24,171 nt of DNA from Mycolicibacterium sp. TY81 (GCF_018326285.1 NZ_AP023365.1:1-24171), one strand, 5' to 3'. Shown: positions 15,044-22,984, numbered from the stretch's first letter. Made by a program: numbers and translations. Notes: generated from the sequence alone by a model not told the origin.

Positions 15044-15406
15044 GTGGAGACTACTCGGCTTACCTATATCGGACCGCCTGCCCACGCTAGCGCGCTCGCG
15101 CAAGAGCTCGAAAATCTGGGTCTTGCGGTGAAGTACCGTCCACCGATCGAGGCGAAAGACCTAGCGACAGCGTTGGCCGCCGTTTCGGTGCTCTTGGCTG
15201 CTACCGGTCCCGTATCGAACGTCGTCTCCGGCGTTCAGAGGTTTTTGAAGCGTTTTCCTGGCACGCGCGTTGAAGGGCTCCCGGTAGACCAGAGCCCGCT
15301 TGATGTCCAGGAGCGGCTTGCGCGCATCGACGAATTGAAAGCCTCCGGGACGATCACCGCCGATGAGCACGCCGAACAGCGTGCCCGCATTCTCCGCGAG
15401 CTCTAG
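15044..15406 (+). CDS. SHOCT-like small protein
   Basis: A 120-aa protein with GTG start at 15044 and GGAG close upstream. Residues 1-35 (TRLTYIGPPAHASALAQELENLGLAVKYRPP) look like an alpha/beta unit. Residues about 38-70 contain a moderately hydrophobic helix (LATALAAVSVLLAATGPVSNVV). The C-terminal 30 residues (ERLARIDELKASGTITADEHAEQRARILREL) match the short SHOCT helix-turn-helix, with L-x-x-G-x-I-T-x-x-E-x-x-x-x-K/R. SHOCT tails are found on many unrelated proteins and may mediate oligomerisation. It is the divergent neighbour of a gene inactivated by IS256 and is followed by IS1380. Function unknown. Confidence 0.65.
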   Translation: METTRLTYIGPPAHASALAQELENLGLAVKYRPPIEAKDLATALAAVSVLLAATGPVSNVVSGVQRFLKRFPGTRVEGLPVDQSPLDVQERLARIDELKASGTITADEHAEQRARILREL

Positions 15407-17100
15407 CCCGGATTTTGCGTGGTAATTGGTGTGGGTTCGGTGTGATGCCGAGTTGTGTTGTTGGGTAGTGGTTTTCGTGTGGTGGCGTAGAGGTGCTGTC
15501 CCGTGTCGCCGGGTGGGGCGGGCTTTCCTGGGGCCTGTGGGTCCTTCATCGTTGATGGGTCCGATGGGGTGGGGTGTTATCCGAAGGCGGTGCGGACGCG
15601 GTGCCAGGCGGCGGCGATCGCCGCCGCCCAGCGCCAGGTGGCATCGATGCGTAGCCGCAGTTGGCGGGCGCCGCGGGTGATACGGGCGGCCACGTGCAGG
15701 ACCCGGTAGCGGAACGTGGTGATCTCGACGCGGGCCAGAGCGCGATCGCTGGCGAACCCGATGAGGCGGGTCCAGGTGACCAGGTCAGCGGCGGCCAGGA
15801 CGATTTCGAGCCAGGCAGCATTGGCCCAGAAGGAGTGGCAGGGCAGGTTACGCAGCCCGGTGGCTTTGAGTTCGCGGATACGGTCCTCGACGCGGGCGTG
15901 CTGGCGGTGCCGTAGTTCCAGACCGGCGACCTGACCGGGTACGACACCCGGTGGTGTGTCGGTGATGAACGCGGTGACCCGCATGCCGTCGGCGTCGGTG
16001 AACCGCAACTGCGCGCCGGGGTGGGGGCGTTCTTTACGCAGGATCAGCCGGGTCCCTTCGGGCCAGGAGGCCAGGTTGACCAGGTCGGTGGCTTCAGCGA
16101 CCCACGCGCCGTCGCGGATCCCGCCGTCGGTGTCGATCGCTGGATACCAGCAATCGCCGAGGTTGAGGGTGTCCACGGCGTCCTGGACGCGGGTATCGAC
16201 GGGGTACCCGAAGGAGAACCCGGCCCCGGCGGCCCGGCACGCTGCGGCGAATTTGTGGGTGGATCCGGCGGTATCGCAGCGCACCAACACCTTCGGGGCC
16301 TCGGGGTTGTCGGGATCGTCGGGGTTGGGCCGCCACGCCGCTGGCAGCGATGCCAAAGCCTGGTGCAGGACGATGATGTGGTCGGAGGCGGTGTTGGAGC
16401 CGGCGTTACCGTTGCGCAGCAACCCGGCCAGGGCTTCGCCGCCGGCGATGTCGGGGCGGTCCAGAAACGCCAGCAGCGGGTGCAGCCCGAACGTTTTCTT
16501 CCAGGTCGGCGCAGCCCCGGCCTTGTTGTCGGAGTGATCGATCACCAGCGTGGCATCGATGTCGATATGCAGCCAGCCGCCGGTGGTGGGGGCGGCTCCG
16601 ACAGCCCAGGCCGCTGCCCGCGCCGCGGCTCGGGCTGCGCGCACCCCGGGTAGATGCGCGGCATCGATCCGCTCATCGATCAGCCGCCACATGGTGGTCG
16701 TTGAGGCCTTGGCCCCCAGGACGTGCTCCCGGTCACCGCACAGCTGACCGACCGCGTCGATGCAGTCCGCGCCGTCGGCGACCGCGGCCGCCAGATCAGC
16801 GAACACCTCCCCCAGGCGCATACACCCACGGGCCGCGGTAGGTGTCGGCCAACGCGGCCGTGACCTGCGCCGATAAGCCGGTCCGGTCGGCAAGCTCACG
16901 CAGCATGCCCATCCCGGCATGCGACACAACGCCATGGCCGTCGGCGGAAACTTTCACCGGCGATGCCGCCGCGATATTCTTCACCTGCGAAGTGCCTTCC
17001 CGTCAGGGTTTTTGAACCGTAGAGAAGTCCAATTATTCCTTGCAGGACAGGCACTTTCGCTTATCTACACACCCCCACAGTCAACATTCCACGAAAAATC
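15407..17100 (-). mobile_element. IS1380-family element (ends not resolved)
   Basis: The transposase region plus non-coding flanks. A weak resemblance between a stretch near 15493 and the inverse of one near 17055 (both contain a TGTCC core) is too poor to call inverted repeats, so the boundaries are approximate outer limits. Confidence 0.45.
15577..16984 (-). pseudogene. IS1380-family transposase with one frameshift
   Basis: The N-terminus starts at ATG 16984 (MKNIAAASPVKVSADGHGVVSHAGMGMLRELADRTGLS...YRGPWVYAPG) and then stops. The rest continues in another frame from about 16815 (GEVFADLAAAVADGADCIDAVGQL...) to 15577. The switch is at a run of five C on the plus strand (16809-16813); one base fewer restores a single frame of about 468 aa, a normal length for IS1380. 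Family features: HIDIDATLVIDHSDNKAGAAPTWKKTFGLHPLLAF containing the first catalytic Asp, LVRCDTAGSTHKF, and ELRHRQHARVEDRIRELKATGLRNLPC near the C-terminus containing the Glu. Either genuine inactivation or a homopolymer error. Confidence 0.85.
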
Positions 17101-17195
17101 CGGGCTAGGGTGCTGCTCATCTTCTAGCCGTTTCCACGTCTCTAACAGGGCCTGGCCTTGTCTCGTTTTTAGGGAACCAAGACGGCTCAGATTTG

Positions 17196-18842
17196 TCATT
17201 CGAGCAAACGCACGAGGTGTGATCCGTCAGGTCCGCCAACAAGTTTGAGATTTACTTCAGCGCGGGTCGCAAGGTCGAGCGGGGCGACGTTGTCGGTGAG
17301 GGCGGCGTGAGTCAGACGGTCGAGACCGGCCCCAACCAATGGCGCGCTGGTTCGCAAAGTGGAACTTAGAGCGATCGATCCCGTGGAGCCGCCATGCATG
17401 AGTAAGTTGCGTTGGCGGTACAGGCGCCGCATAGCGCTTGTCACGTGTCGAGCTACGTCATTGAGTGTATTGCGTGGCTCTTGGAGAAGTTTGATCATGC
17501 GCTGTTGCGCAGCACGGTCGGACCCACTCGACAGTTCTAGGTACCGCTGTCCAGAGAGGGCGTCCGCCACGAGCTGCGCGCGCTCCAAGTTGGTTTCCGC
17601 TTTCGCCAAGTCGTGGCTAAGTCGATCAGGCGTGGCGGGGCTGTGTCGGTGAGATAGGGCAGTGAGTTCCGAGCGTGGCCATGAGCACGCAACCAGCGCA
17701 GCCATTCGCTGCGCTGCAACCACACCGCGCTCTTTTGAGTCCAGAGGGTCGCCAGGTGCCACAAGCAGCGCTTCGATTGCAGCCCAGCCACCGGATATTG
17801 CTGGTCCCGGCGCACCGTTATTAAGGGGTGCGGCGAGTTCGAGCGCGTCGTCGAGTGGCGTGGGTTGACCCGCGTCGTACACGCGTCCTTCGGTCTGCAG
17901 GGATAGCACGAACGCCCCGCGGCTCGCTTCGTTGCGTCGGCGAACTTCCAGGCACAGATTGTTGGCATGGTCGCGAACCCAGATAGATCCTGCTGCCTGT
18001 GGAATCCGGCGCCCACGGCCAGTTTTCCGGATGTAGCTTGCTCGCGCACGAAGTCGGTCAACGGTGCTTTCCGCTACGCCGGCAGCCGAGTAGGGGTCCT
18101 TGGCTTCGATGCTGTAGCGAAATCCCCCGCTTTGCCGGACCACTCGACCGTCGGCGTGGACAGACAGCCACTCAGAAAGTTGTTGCGGCGATATCCATTC
18201 GTCGAGTCGATGTGCGAGCTGCTCAGCTTGTGGAATCGCTTCAAATGGAACGATCACTTCAAAGGTACGGCGTGGTTGTGTGGCCAACTCTGCGGCCGAA
18301 TCGAGAAGGTCACCAAGGGTATTCGCCGAGCCAATGTGTCCATTAACCCAACGGTGCAGATACGACATGCTGTAGCCGCAGTCGAGCAGGTGGGAGGCGA
18401 CGGCCCGGGCCAGACGTTCTGGCGACGGCGCAGAGGCCGTCTCAAATGACGTGGCCCAACGTCTGATGTAGTCGGTCTGAACGAGATCGATCAGTCGGAC
18501 CAGGGTGCGGTGATGACGCGAGCCGTAAGCCGTCCCAGATTTCAAGGCCGCCCGGAGATGCGTACGGACTTCCTTAGCTCCTACGCCGCGATCTTGCCCA
18601 GCCTGACGCTCAAGATCACCAGCTAAGTATCCAATGGCAGCGCCAGATAGCACATGGCGGTCGTTCCAGTACGCCGCTTCATCCAGTTCGCGCAGAGCCA
18701 TGACGAGTCCGGTGTCCCAGAGTCGGCGCTGCCACGGCGTGGAATCTGCAAAGAAGTCGAGTAGACGAGCCGTGATGTGCTCAACGTAGGGGTCCCCGTT
18801 CAAGGCCAGGCTGCGCGGGTCGACCGCCGCATTGTTGCTCAC
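17196..18842 (-). CDS. 548-aa HEPN-domain protein, candidate defence RNase
   Basis: The frame extends further upstream, but conserved-looking protein begins at GTG 18842 (SNNAAVDPRSLALNGDPYVEHITARLLDFF); the upstream part crosses a terminator hairpin. Residues about 20-270 are helical with no known motif. A middle section (about 275-330) has FRYSIEAKDPYSAAGVAE. The C-terminal third contains GWAAIEALLVAPGDPLDSKERGVVAAQRMAALVACSW (about 352-389) and ends in RRLYRQRNLLMHGG, where R478-N-L-L-M-H483 is the RNxxxH motif of HEPN ribonucleases. This order resembles ApeA-like HEPN proteins. HEPN proteins usually act as RNases in abortive infection or toxin-antitoxin systems; that role is inferred. It sits alone between IS1380 and IS256. 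Confidence 0.7.
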   Translation of the reverse strand: MSNNAAVDPRSLALNGDPYVEHITARLLDFFADSTPWQRRLWDTGLVMALRELDEAAYWNDRHVLSGAAIGYLAGDLERQAGQDRGVGAKEVRTHLRAALKSGTAYGSRHHRTLVRLIDLVQTDYIRRWATSFETASAPSPERLARAVASHLLDCGYSMSYLHRWVNGHIGSANTLGDLLDSAAELATQPRRTFEVIVPFEAIPQAEQLAHRLDEWISPQQLSEWLSVHADGRVVRQSGGFRYSIEAKDPYSAAGVAESTVDRLRARASYIRKTGRGRRIPQAAGSIWVRDHANNLCLEVRRRNEASRGAFVLSLQTEGRVYDAGQPTPLDDALELAAPLNNGAPGPAISGGWAAIEALLVAPGDPLDSKERGVVAAQRMAALVACSWPRSELTALSHRHSPATPDRLSHDLAKAETNLERAQLVADALSGQRYLELSSGSDRAAQQRMIKLLQEPRNTLNDVARHVTSAMRRLYRQRNLLMHGGSTGSIALSSTLRTSAPLVGAGLDRLTHAALTDNVAPLDLATRAEVNLKLVGGPDGSHLVRLLE

Positions 18843-19152
18843 AGCGTCATCATCACCTATCCTCGATCTAGGCAAGGAGCCGCATTCTTGAGCTGGGGAC
18901 CCGTTCGCAGAGCGAACCGGTCCCCGCTTTTTATCTATAGCTCGTCTCAAACGGTAGCCCGCCAGGCTCGCGCGCCTGGCGCGATTTTGTCTCCCAATGC
19001 GTGGTAGATCGGCTACGGCTGGGCAGGTCCGACATGCCGAGCCAGCGCGTTTGCGCTGGTCAGGACTAAAACGGCATGATAGCGTCCCGGGGAGTGGTGG
19101 ACTTCGGATCTGGCGTGGTTCACGCGTTGTGATCAACGAGTCATGGTGAACG
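18843..19152. other. Gap between HEPN gene and IS256 copy 2
   Basis: About 310 bp without a gene. Holds the terminator at 18895-18932, a short GC-rich dyad ccaggctcgcgcgcctgg near 18961, and the probable left end of the IS256 from about 19092. Confidence 0.45.
18895..18932 (+). terminator. Intrinsic terminator facing away from the HEPN gene
   Basis: Stem GGGGACC-c-GTTCGC, loop AGA, GCGAAC-c-GGTCCCC, one mismatch in 14 pairs, then GC and five T on the plus strand. Very strong. No plus-strand gene ends upstream. Confidence 0.8.
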
Positions 19153-20442
19153 CTAGGCGATTTGGTGTTGTTTGGCAAGTGCTGCCGCGGCGTGTTTGGC
19201 GGCGATCACGGCGCGTAGTTCGTCCATGGAGACATCGGAGAGGTAGCGGCGGGTGACCTGCCACTCGTCGTGGGATTCGATGACCACCGCGGTGGCCAGG
19301 CGAAGGAACGCCGCCGGATTGGGGAAGATCTCCACGACATCGGCCCGACGCTTGATCTCTTTATTCAGACGCTCTATCGGATTATTCGACCAGATCTTCT
19401 GCCAATGCGCCTTCGGGAACGCAGTGAACGCCAACACGTCGGTCTTGGCCTCGCCCATCATCGCGGCCACCTTCGGGAACGACGCGGCCAGGGTGTCGGC
19501 GACCCGGTCCCACTGCGCGGCGACCTCGTCGGGTTCGGTGTGAGCGAAGATGGTCTTGACCGCCGCGGTAACCGCCGGGGCGTGTTTGGCCGATACCGCG
19601 GTATGCAGGTTCCGCATGAAATGCACCCGGCACCGCTGCCACGATGAGTTCGTGAACTGCTGTGCCACAGCGACTTTCAACCCAGCGTGCGCATCGGAGA
19701 TGACCAGGTGCACCCCCCGATAGGCCGCGCGCCTTAAGCGAGGCGAGGAACTCGCGCCAGAACTCGAACGACTCGCTGTCACCGACCGCGGTGCCCAGCA
19801 CCTCACGGGTGCCGTCGATCGACACGCCGGTCGCGACCACCAGGGCCTGGGAGACCACGTGCGCCCCCCCACGCGGACCTTGCAGAAGGTGGCATCGCAG
19901 AACACGTAGGGGAAGCTGGTGTGGGTCAGCGAGCGTTCCCGAAACGCTGTGATCTCGCGGTCCAGGCCGGCGCAGATCCGCGACACCTCCGACTTGGACA
20001 CCCCGGTCTGCACGCCCATCGCCGTCACCAGGTCATCGACGCTGCGGGTGGACACCCCGTGCACGTAGGCCTCCATGATGACCGCGTGCAGCGCCTTGTC
20101 GATACGCCGGCGGGGTTCCAGCAGCGACGGGAAGAACGATCCCGCCCGTAGCTTGGGGATCTGCACCTCGATGTCCCCGGCGGTCGTGGAGACGGTCTTG
20201 GGGCGGTGCCCGTTGCGGTGCACCGTGCGGCCGTCGCTGCGTTCGTAACGGCCCGCGCCGATCGCCGCGGTGGCCTCGGCCTCGATGAGCTGCTGCAACC
20301 CGGAACGGATCAACTCGGCGAACACCGCACCCGAGTCAGCGGACTTCAGTGCATCGAGCTGAGCGAGCAGGGCAGAATGGTCAAGGGTCATCGCGCGGTT
20401 TCCTTCGGTGAGTCACTTTGGTACGTAACTCACTGACCACTA
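19092..20442 (-). mobile_element. IS256-family element, second copy (ends approximate)
   Basis: A transposase gene flanked by AGTGGT at 19093-19098 and its inverse ACCACT at 20436-20441. This is only a short match, so the ends are tentative. Both ends have nearby dyads (GTTCAC/GTGAAC near 19119-19154; GTGAGT/ACTCAC near 20409-20434). No target duplication is seen. Confidence 0.5.
19153..20391 (-). pseudogene. IS256-family transposase with two compensating frameshifts
   Basis: A single open frame of 412 aa, but the middle about 50 residues (WSPRPWWSRPACRSTAPVRCWAPRS...) are out of frame. The true sequence (VVSQALVVATGVSIDGTREVLGTAVGDSESFEFWREFLASLKARGL) is in another frame at 19730-19860. The shifts fall at a run of seven C (19864-19870) and a run of six C (19713-19718) on the plus strand. 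Family residues: first Asp in FPYVFCDATFCKVRVG, second in VHLVISDAHAGLKVA, Glu in NNPIERLNKEIKRR, and CRVHFMRNL. Resembles the IS1081-type branch of mycobacterial IS256 and is only distantly similar to the intact copy at 13518. Inactive as written, unless the shifts are sequencing errors. Confidence 0.85.
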
Positions 20443-20636
20443 CGCGATGGCCCACCCCAACACCGGCACCGACACGGCCTGAACATCTCCGCCCACCTCA
20501 GCCCCGTCCCCGAATTCCCACCACCCCAGGGGACTTAGCCAACGGCATCTCACCAGTTGCCGCTGCTGATGCTGATCGAGATGCTGCCGAACACAATCGC
20601 CGCCAGGACGGGCCGAAGCCGAGCATCGCCACAACA
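20443..20636. other. Non-coding stretch before the res-like region
   Basis: Nothing recognisable: no coding frame with plausible start, no strong dyad. Confidence 0.4.
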
Positions 20637-20638
20637 CG

Positions 20639-20772
20639 CTGTCTCAGATCTAGAGAAACGAGACAGCCCGCCTGGTCTCCCCCTCCCCCACCTATCAGCC
20701 CAGGTCGCGGTGTCTCATTTCTTGTCTCACACCGCGTGTCTCGAATCCCCGCTGTCGGTGGATGGTGAGACA
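20639..20772. promoter_or_regulatory. Resolution (res) site-like repeat cluster
   Basis: TGTCTC or its inverse occurs at 20640, 20660 (inverse), 20711, 20723, 20737 and 20767 (inverse), plus GGTCTC at 20674. The first pair forms a 28-bp dyad (20639-20666) with arms CTGTCTC/GAGACAG, the size of a Tn3-type res site I crossover site. The remaining boxes lie between it and the resolvase start at 20781, where accessory sites II and III would be. Confidence 0.65.
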
Positions 20773-20780
20773 GTGCCGAT

Positions 20781-21350
20781 ATGGCAGTGATCTTGGGTTA
20801 TGCCCGCGTCAGCACCATCGGCCAGGATCTCGAAACGCAACTGGCCACCTTGGCGGCCGCCGGCGTCGACGCCGACCGGATCTACACCGACAAACTCTCC
20901 GGCGCCGCCAACACCGCACGTCCCGGCCTGGCCGCGCTCCTGGACTACGCCCGCGAGGGCGACACCGTCGTGGTCACCGCGATCGACCGACTCGGCCGCT
21001 CAGCTGCCGAAGTCACCCGGACCATCGCCGATCTTGGACAGCGCCGAATCCTGTTGCGCGCCATACGCGAAGGCATCGACACCAACACCCCGACAGGCCG
21101 TGCCGTCGCCGGCATCATGGCCACCCTCGCTGAGCTCGAGCTCGAGCTAGGGAAAGAACGGCGCGCCGCATCGCGCGAGTCCCGCCGCGCCCGCCAGTTG
21201 CCGGCCACCAAGCCCCACAAGCTCAGCGTCGAACGCCAAGAACAACTACGCCGCCTGGCCGCCACCGGCGAACCGGTCAGCGACCTCGCCGCCGCCTTCG
21301 GCATCGGCCGCGCCACGGCGTATCGCTATATCGCCCAGAACGCGACGTAG
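20781..21350 (+). CDS. Serine recombinase (resolvase/invertase family)
   Basis: A 189-aa protein. N-terminal catalytic domain with nucleophile S11 in GYARVSTIGQDLETQ, R47 in GAANTARPGL, and R70/R73 in AIDRLGRSAAE. The long E-helix is about residues 105-136 (TGRAVAGIMATLAELELELGKERRAASRESRR). The C-terminal HTH is at about 163-186 (GEPVSDLAAAFGIGRATAYRYIAQ). The length is typical of Tn3-type resolvases. Repeats upstream look like its res site. On plasmids such enzymes resolve multimers to monomers and support stable inheritance. Its stop codon lies inside the first ACGT array. Confidence 0.93.
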   Translation: MAVILGYARVSTIGQDLETQLATLAAAGVDADRIYTDKLSGAANTARPGLAALLDYAREGDTVVVTAIDRLGRSAAEVTRTIADLGQRRILLRAIREGIDTNTPTGRAVAGIMATLAELELELGKERRAASRESRRARQLPATKPHKLSVERQEQLRRLAATGEPVSDLAAAFGIGRATAYRYIAQNAT

Positions 21351-21381
21351 ACGTAATGACGTATATACGTCATTACGTCTA
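21348..21381. repeat. ACGT array A (34-bp perfect palindrome)
   Basis: ACGT at 21351, 21359, 21367 and 21375, exactly 8 bp apart with 4-bp linkers AATG, ATAT, CATT. The whole 34 bp is a perfect palindrome. It begins on the TAG stop of the resolvase. Same family as arrays B, C and D. Confidence 0.85.
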
Positions 21382-21486
21382 TCGTTTACGGGTCAGCTTG
21401 CTATCTCGCAGCGGCAGAACAGTTTTCGTGCCGCGCCGCGTGCCCATTGACCATCTGAGCGATCTGTGGAACACTCTTAGCAGTTG

Positions 21487-21518
21487 ACGGACTGCGCCCA
21501 AAAGCCGGTCCGTTTTTT
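21487..21518 (+). terminator. Intrinsic terminator 1
   Basis: ACGGAC (21487-21492) and GTCCGT (21508-21513) around a 15-base loop, then six T. Probably ends the resolvase transcript. Confidence 0.65.
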
Positions 21519-21582
21519 CATGCCCCGGTGTAGGGCAACACGCCGAGCTCGCCGGGAATCCCGTCTTTTGGTGTGCTCATGA

Positions 21583-21649
21583 GTACGCTATGGCCGGGAC
21601 AAAGTTGTGTCCAAAGCTATGTCCCCAGCCGGTTTATCCGGCTTTTTTT
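21583..21649 (+). ncRNA. Candidate short structured RNA ending in terminator 2
   Basis: A TACGCT at 21583-21588 could be a -10. After it, GGGACA (21596-21601) can pair either with TGTCC (21608-21612) or with TGTCCC (21620-21625). The terminator AGCCGG-TTTAT-CCGGCT plus T7 (21627-21649) follows. Such alternative stems before a terminator suggest an attenuator or small regulatory RNA; the promoter is speculative. Confidence 0.35.
21627..21649 (+). terminator. Intrinsic terminator 2
   Basis: Perfect 6-bp stem AGCCGG/CCGGCT with loop TTTAT, followed by seven T. Confidence 0.75.
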
Positions 21650-21748
21650 ATGCCCAAAACCGTATTCGCCGGATGGGCTCACCGGGTGCCTTCGCCCTGC
21701 TCACGCCCATTTTTGAGTATTTGGCGTGGCACCTATCTGCCTCAAAAC

Positions 21749-21756
21749 AAGGAGGT
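21749..21756 (+). promoter_or_regulatory. Strong ribosome binding site
   Basis: AAGGAGGT, close to the full anti-16S match, 4 bases before ATG 21761. It decides the start of the small membrane protein against the longer open frame. Confidence 0.85.
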
Positions 21757-21760
21757 AATC

Positions 21761-21952
21761 ATGTCCGCTGTTACGGACAATGCATGGCAAGTGGTGCTGG
21801 TGGTGGTGCTTGTGGCACTGCTGCTGTTCGCACCACTGGTCTACGCCGCCGTCCTCGGCGCGCGCGACGAACCGACGCAACGCCTCGTGGCGTTTGTTCG
21901 GGCCCTCGCCGCGCTCGTCGAGGCCTTCCGCACCGGTGGCCCGCGTTCGTGA
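21761..21952 (+). CDS. Small single-pass membrane protein (63 aa)
   Basis: MSAVTDNAWQ, then a strong hydrophobic helix at about residues 11-31 (VVLVVVLVALLLFAPLVYAAVL), then a charged amphipathic tail (GARDEPTQRLVAFVRALAALVEAFRTGG). The start is fixed by the near-perfect ribosome binding site at 21749-21756. It is flanked by intrinsic terminators on both sides, so it is probably its own short transcript with efficient translation. No known family. Size and layout would fit a small membrane-active peptide or holin-like/toxin protein, but nothing in the sequence proves that. Confidence 0.7.
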   Translation: MSAVTDNAWQVVLVVVLVALLLFAPLVYAAVLGARDEPTQRLVAFVRALAALVEAFRTGGPRS

Positions 21953-22048
21953 CCGGCACTCCCCCGTCGATAGAGGAACTCTGATGACGTAGGCCCTGTT
22001 GGGGACGCCGATTCGATATCGGGTCCCGATCAAGCCGCAAGACTTCTT

Positions 22049-22091
22049 GCCTCGCAGGTCGAGCACCGCGCTCGACGCGCGAGGCTTTTTT
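22049..22091 (+). terminator. Intrinsic terminator 3 (long hairpin)
   Basis: GCCTCGC-ag-GTCGAGC, loop ACCGC, GCTCGAC-gc-GCGAGGC, then six T. Two 7-bp stems separated by a small internal loop. Ends the transcript of the small membrane protein. Confidence 0.85.
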
Positions 22092-22129
22092 GTGCCCAAA
22101 AGTCGGTGGACGAAAGCCATACCACTTAG

Positions 22130-22173
22130 ACGTAATGACGTATAGACGTAATGACGTCTATACGTCATTACGT
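22130..22173. repeat. ACGT array B
   Basis: ACGT at 22130, 22138, 22146, 22154, 22162 and 22170, six boxes at an exact 8-bp period. Linkers are AATG, ATAG, AATG, CTAT, CATT. Lies 16 bp beyond the stop of the Abi-like gene. Confidence 0.85.
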
Positions 22174-22189
22174 TGTGATGCAAACCCCC

Positions 22190-22957
22190 CTATGGACCGG
22201 TTCTCGGGCGCTGTGCCAGCACTGTGCGGACCTGACTCCGGCCCTCGACCCAATCGTGCAGGTCATGACTGATCGAGTTCAACAGCGGCAACAGAACCCG
22301 GTCATGCAGGTGTTTCACGTCCACGTAGAGCAGCGAGTCCATGTGTGAAACACGGTTCCGCAGTTTGCGTAGGTCACGCACCTTGTTGCCCGTGCCGTAT
22401 CCGCGAGGGTCGTGTTTGACGTTGGGAAATCCCGAATGCAGGCAGTTGCGCCACAGGTCGCGTCGAGCTTGCAGGTTCACCTGGTTTTGGACGGGGTTTC
22501 CGTTCGGATCTACCCAGCTCGCGTCGAACTTCTCCGGAAGCAGGCTGGCCCAGGCCCCGAACATCACATGCGCCACCAGATCGTCATGGGTGATCGCATC
22601 CCCATGGCGTGGGTGGTTCGCCGGCCGGGACCGCCGCGATTGGTCCGCCGCCTTATACAGCTTGTGGCGTGTCGTGGTGAATACCCCGGGTGCTGACAGA
22701 TGCGGAATGTGGGCGATGTGGTTGATCCAGTCCGGGTCGCTCACATGCTGCTGTGCCCAGGCGGATAGCTGCGTGTCGATCGCGTGTCGTACCGCGACCT
22801 CGACAATTCCGAGCGGGTCCTGCAAGGCTGCGGCCAGCTCGATATTCCACTCGTACAGCGCCAATGCGTCGGCGTCCTGCCCGCCGGCGACCACCCGGTA
22901 ATGCGCCAACCGCGATGCATGCAGGCACTTGAAAATCTCCGCCGGGACCACAGTCAT
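22190..22957 (-). CDS. Abi-like HEPN protein (candidate abortive-infection toxin)
   Basis: 255 aa, ATG at 22957. The N-terminal part has AHYRVVAGGQDADALALYEWNIELAAALQDPLGIVEVAVRHAIDTQLSAW (residues 19-67). This is the LYxWN ... EVxxRxAI pattern I associate with Abi-like proteins. The C-terminal part has NKVRDLRKLRNRVSHMDSLL, where R200-N-R-V-S-H205 is the RNxxxH HEPN catalytic motif. Such proteins are proposed RNases that stop growth on phage infection or plasmid loss; that role is inferred. It lies on the same strand as and downstream of the par operon, but probably has its own promoter near 23053-23096 overlapping an inverted repeat. Its leader contains a stem-loop. ACGT arrays B and C flank it. 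Confidence 0.75.
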   Translation of the reverse strand: MTVVPAEIFKCLHASRLAHYRVVAGGQDADALALYEWNIELAAALQDPLGIVEVAVRHAIDTQLSAWAQQHVSDPDWINHIAHIPHLSAPGVFTTTRHKLYKAADQSRRSRPANHPRHGDAITHDDLVAHVMFGAWASLLPEKFDASWVDPNGNPVQNQVNLQARRDLWRNCLHSGFPNVKHDPRGYGTGNKVRDLRKLRNRVSHMDSLLYVDVKHLHDRVLLPLLNSISHDLHDWVEGRSQVRTVLAQRPRTGP

Positions 22958-22984
22958 AACCGGTCACTGTGCCAGACAAACAAG

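Noticed and set aside
15407..17100. Terminal inverted repeats of IS1380
   Set aside because: The candidate matching ends share only a short TGTCC core, below what can be called an inverted repeat.
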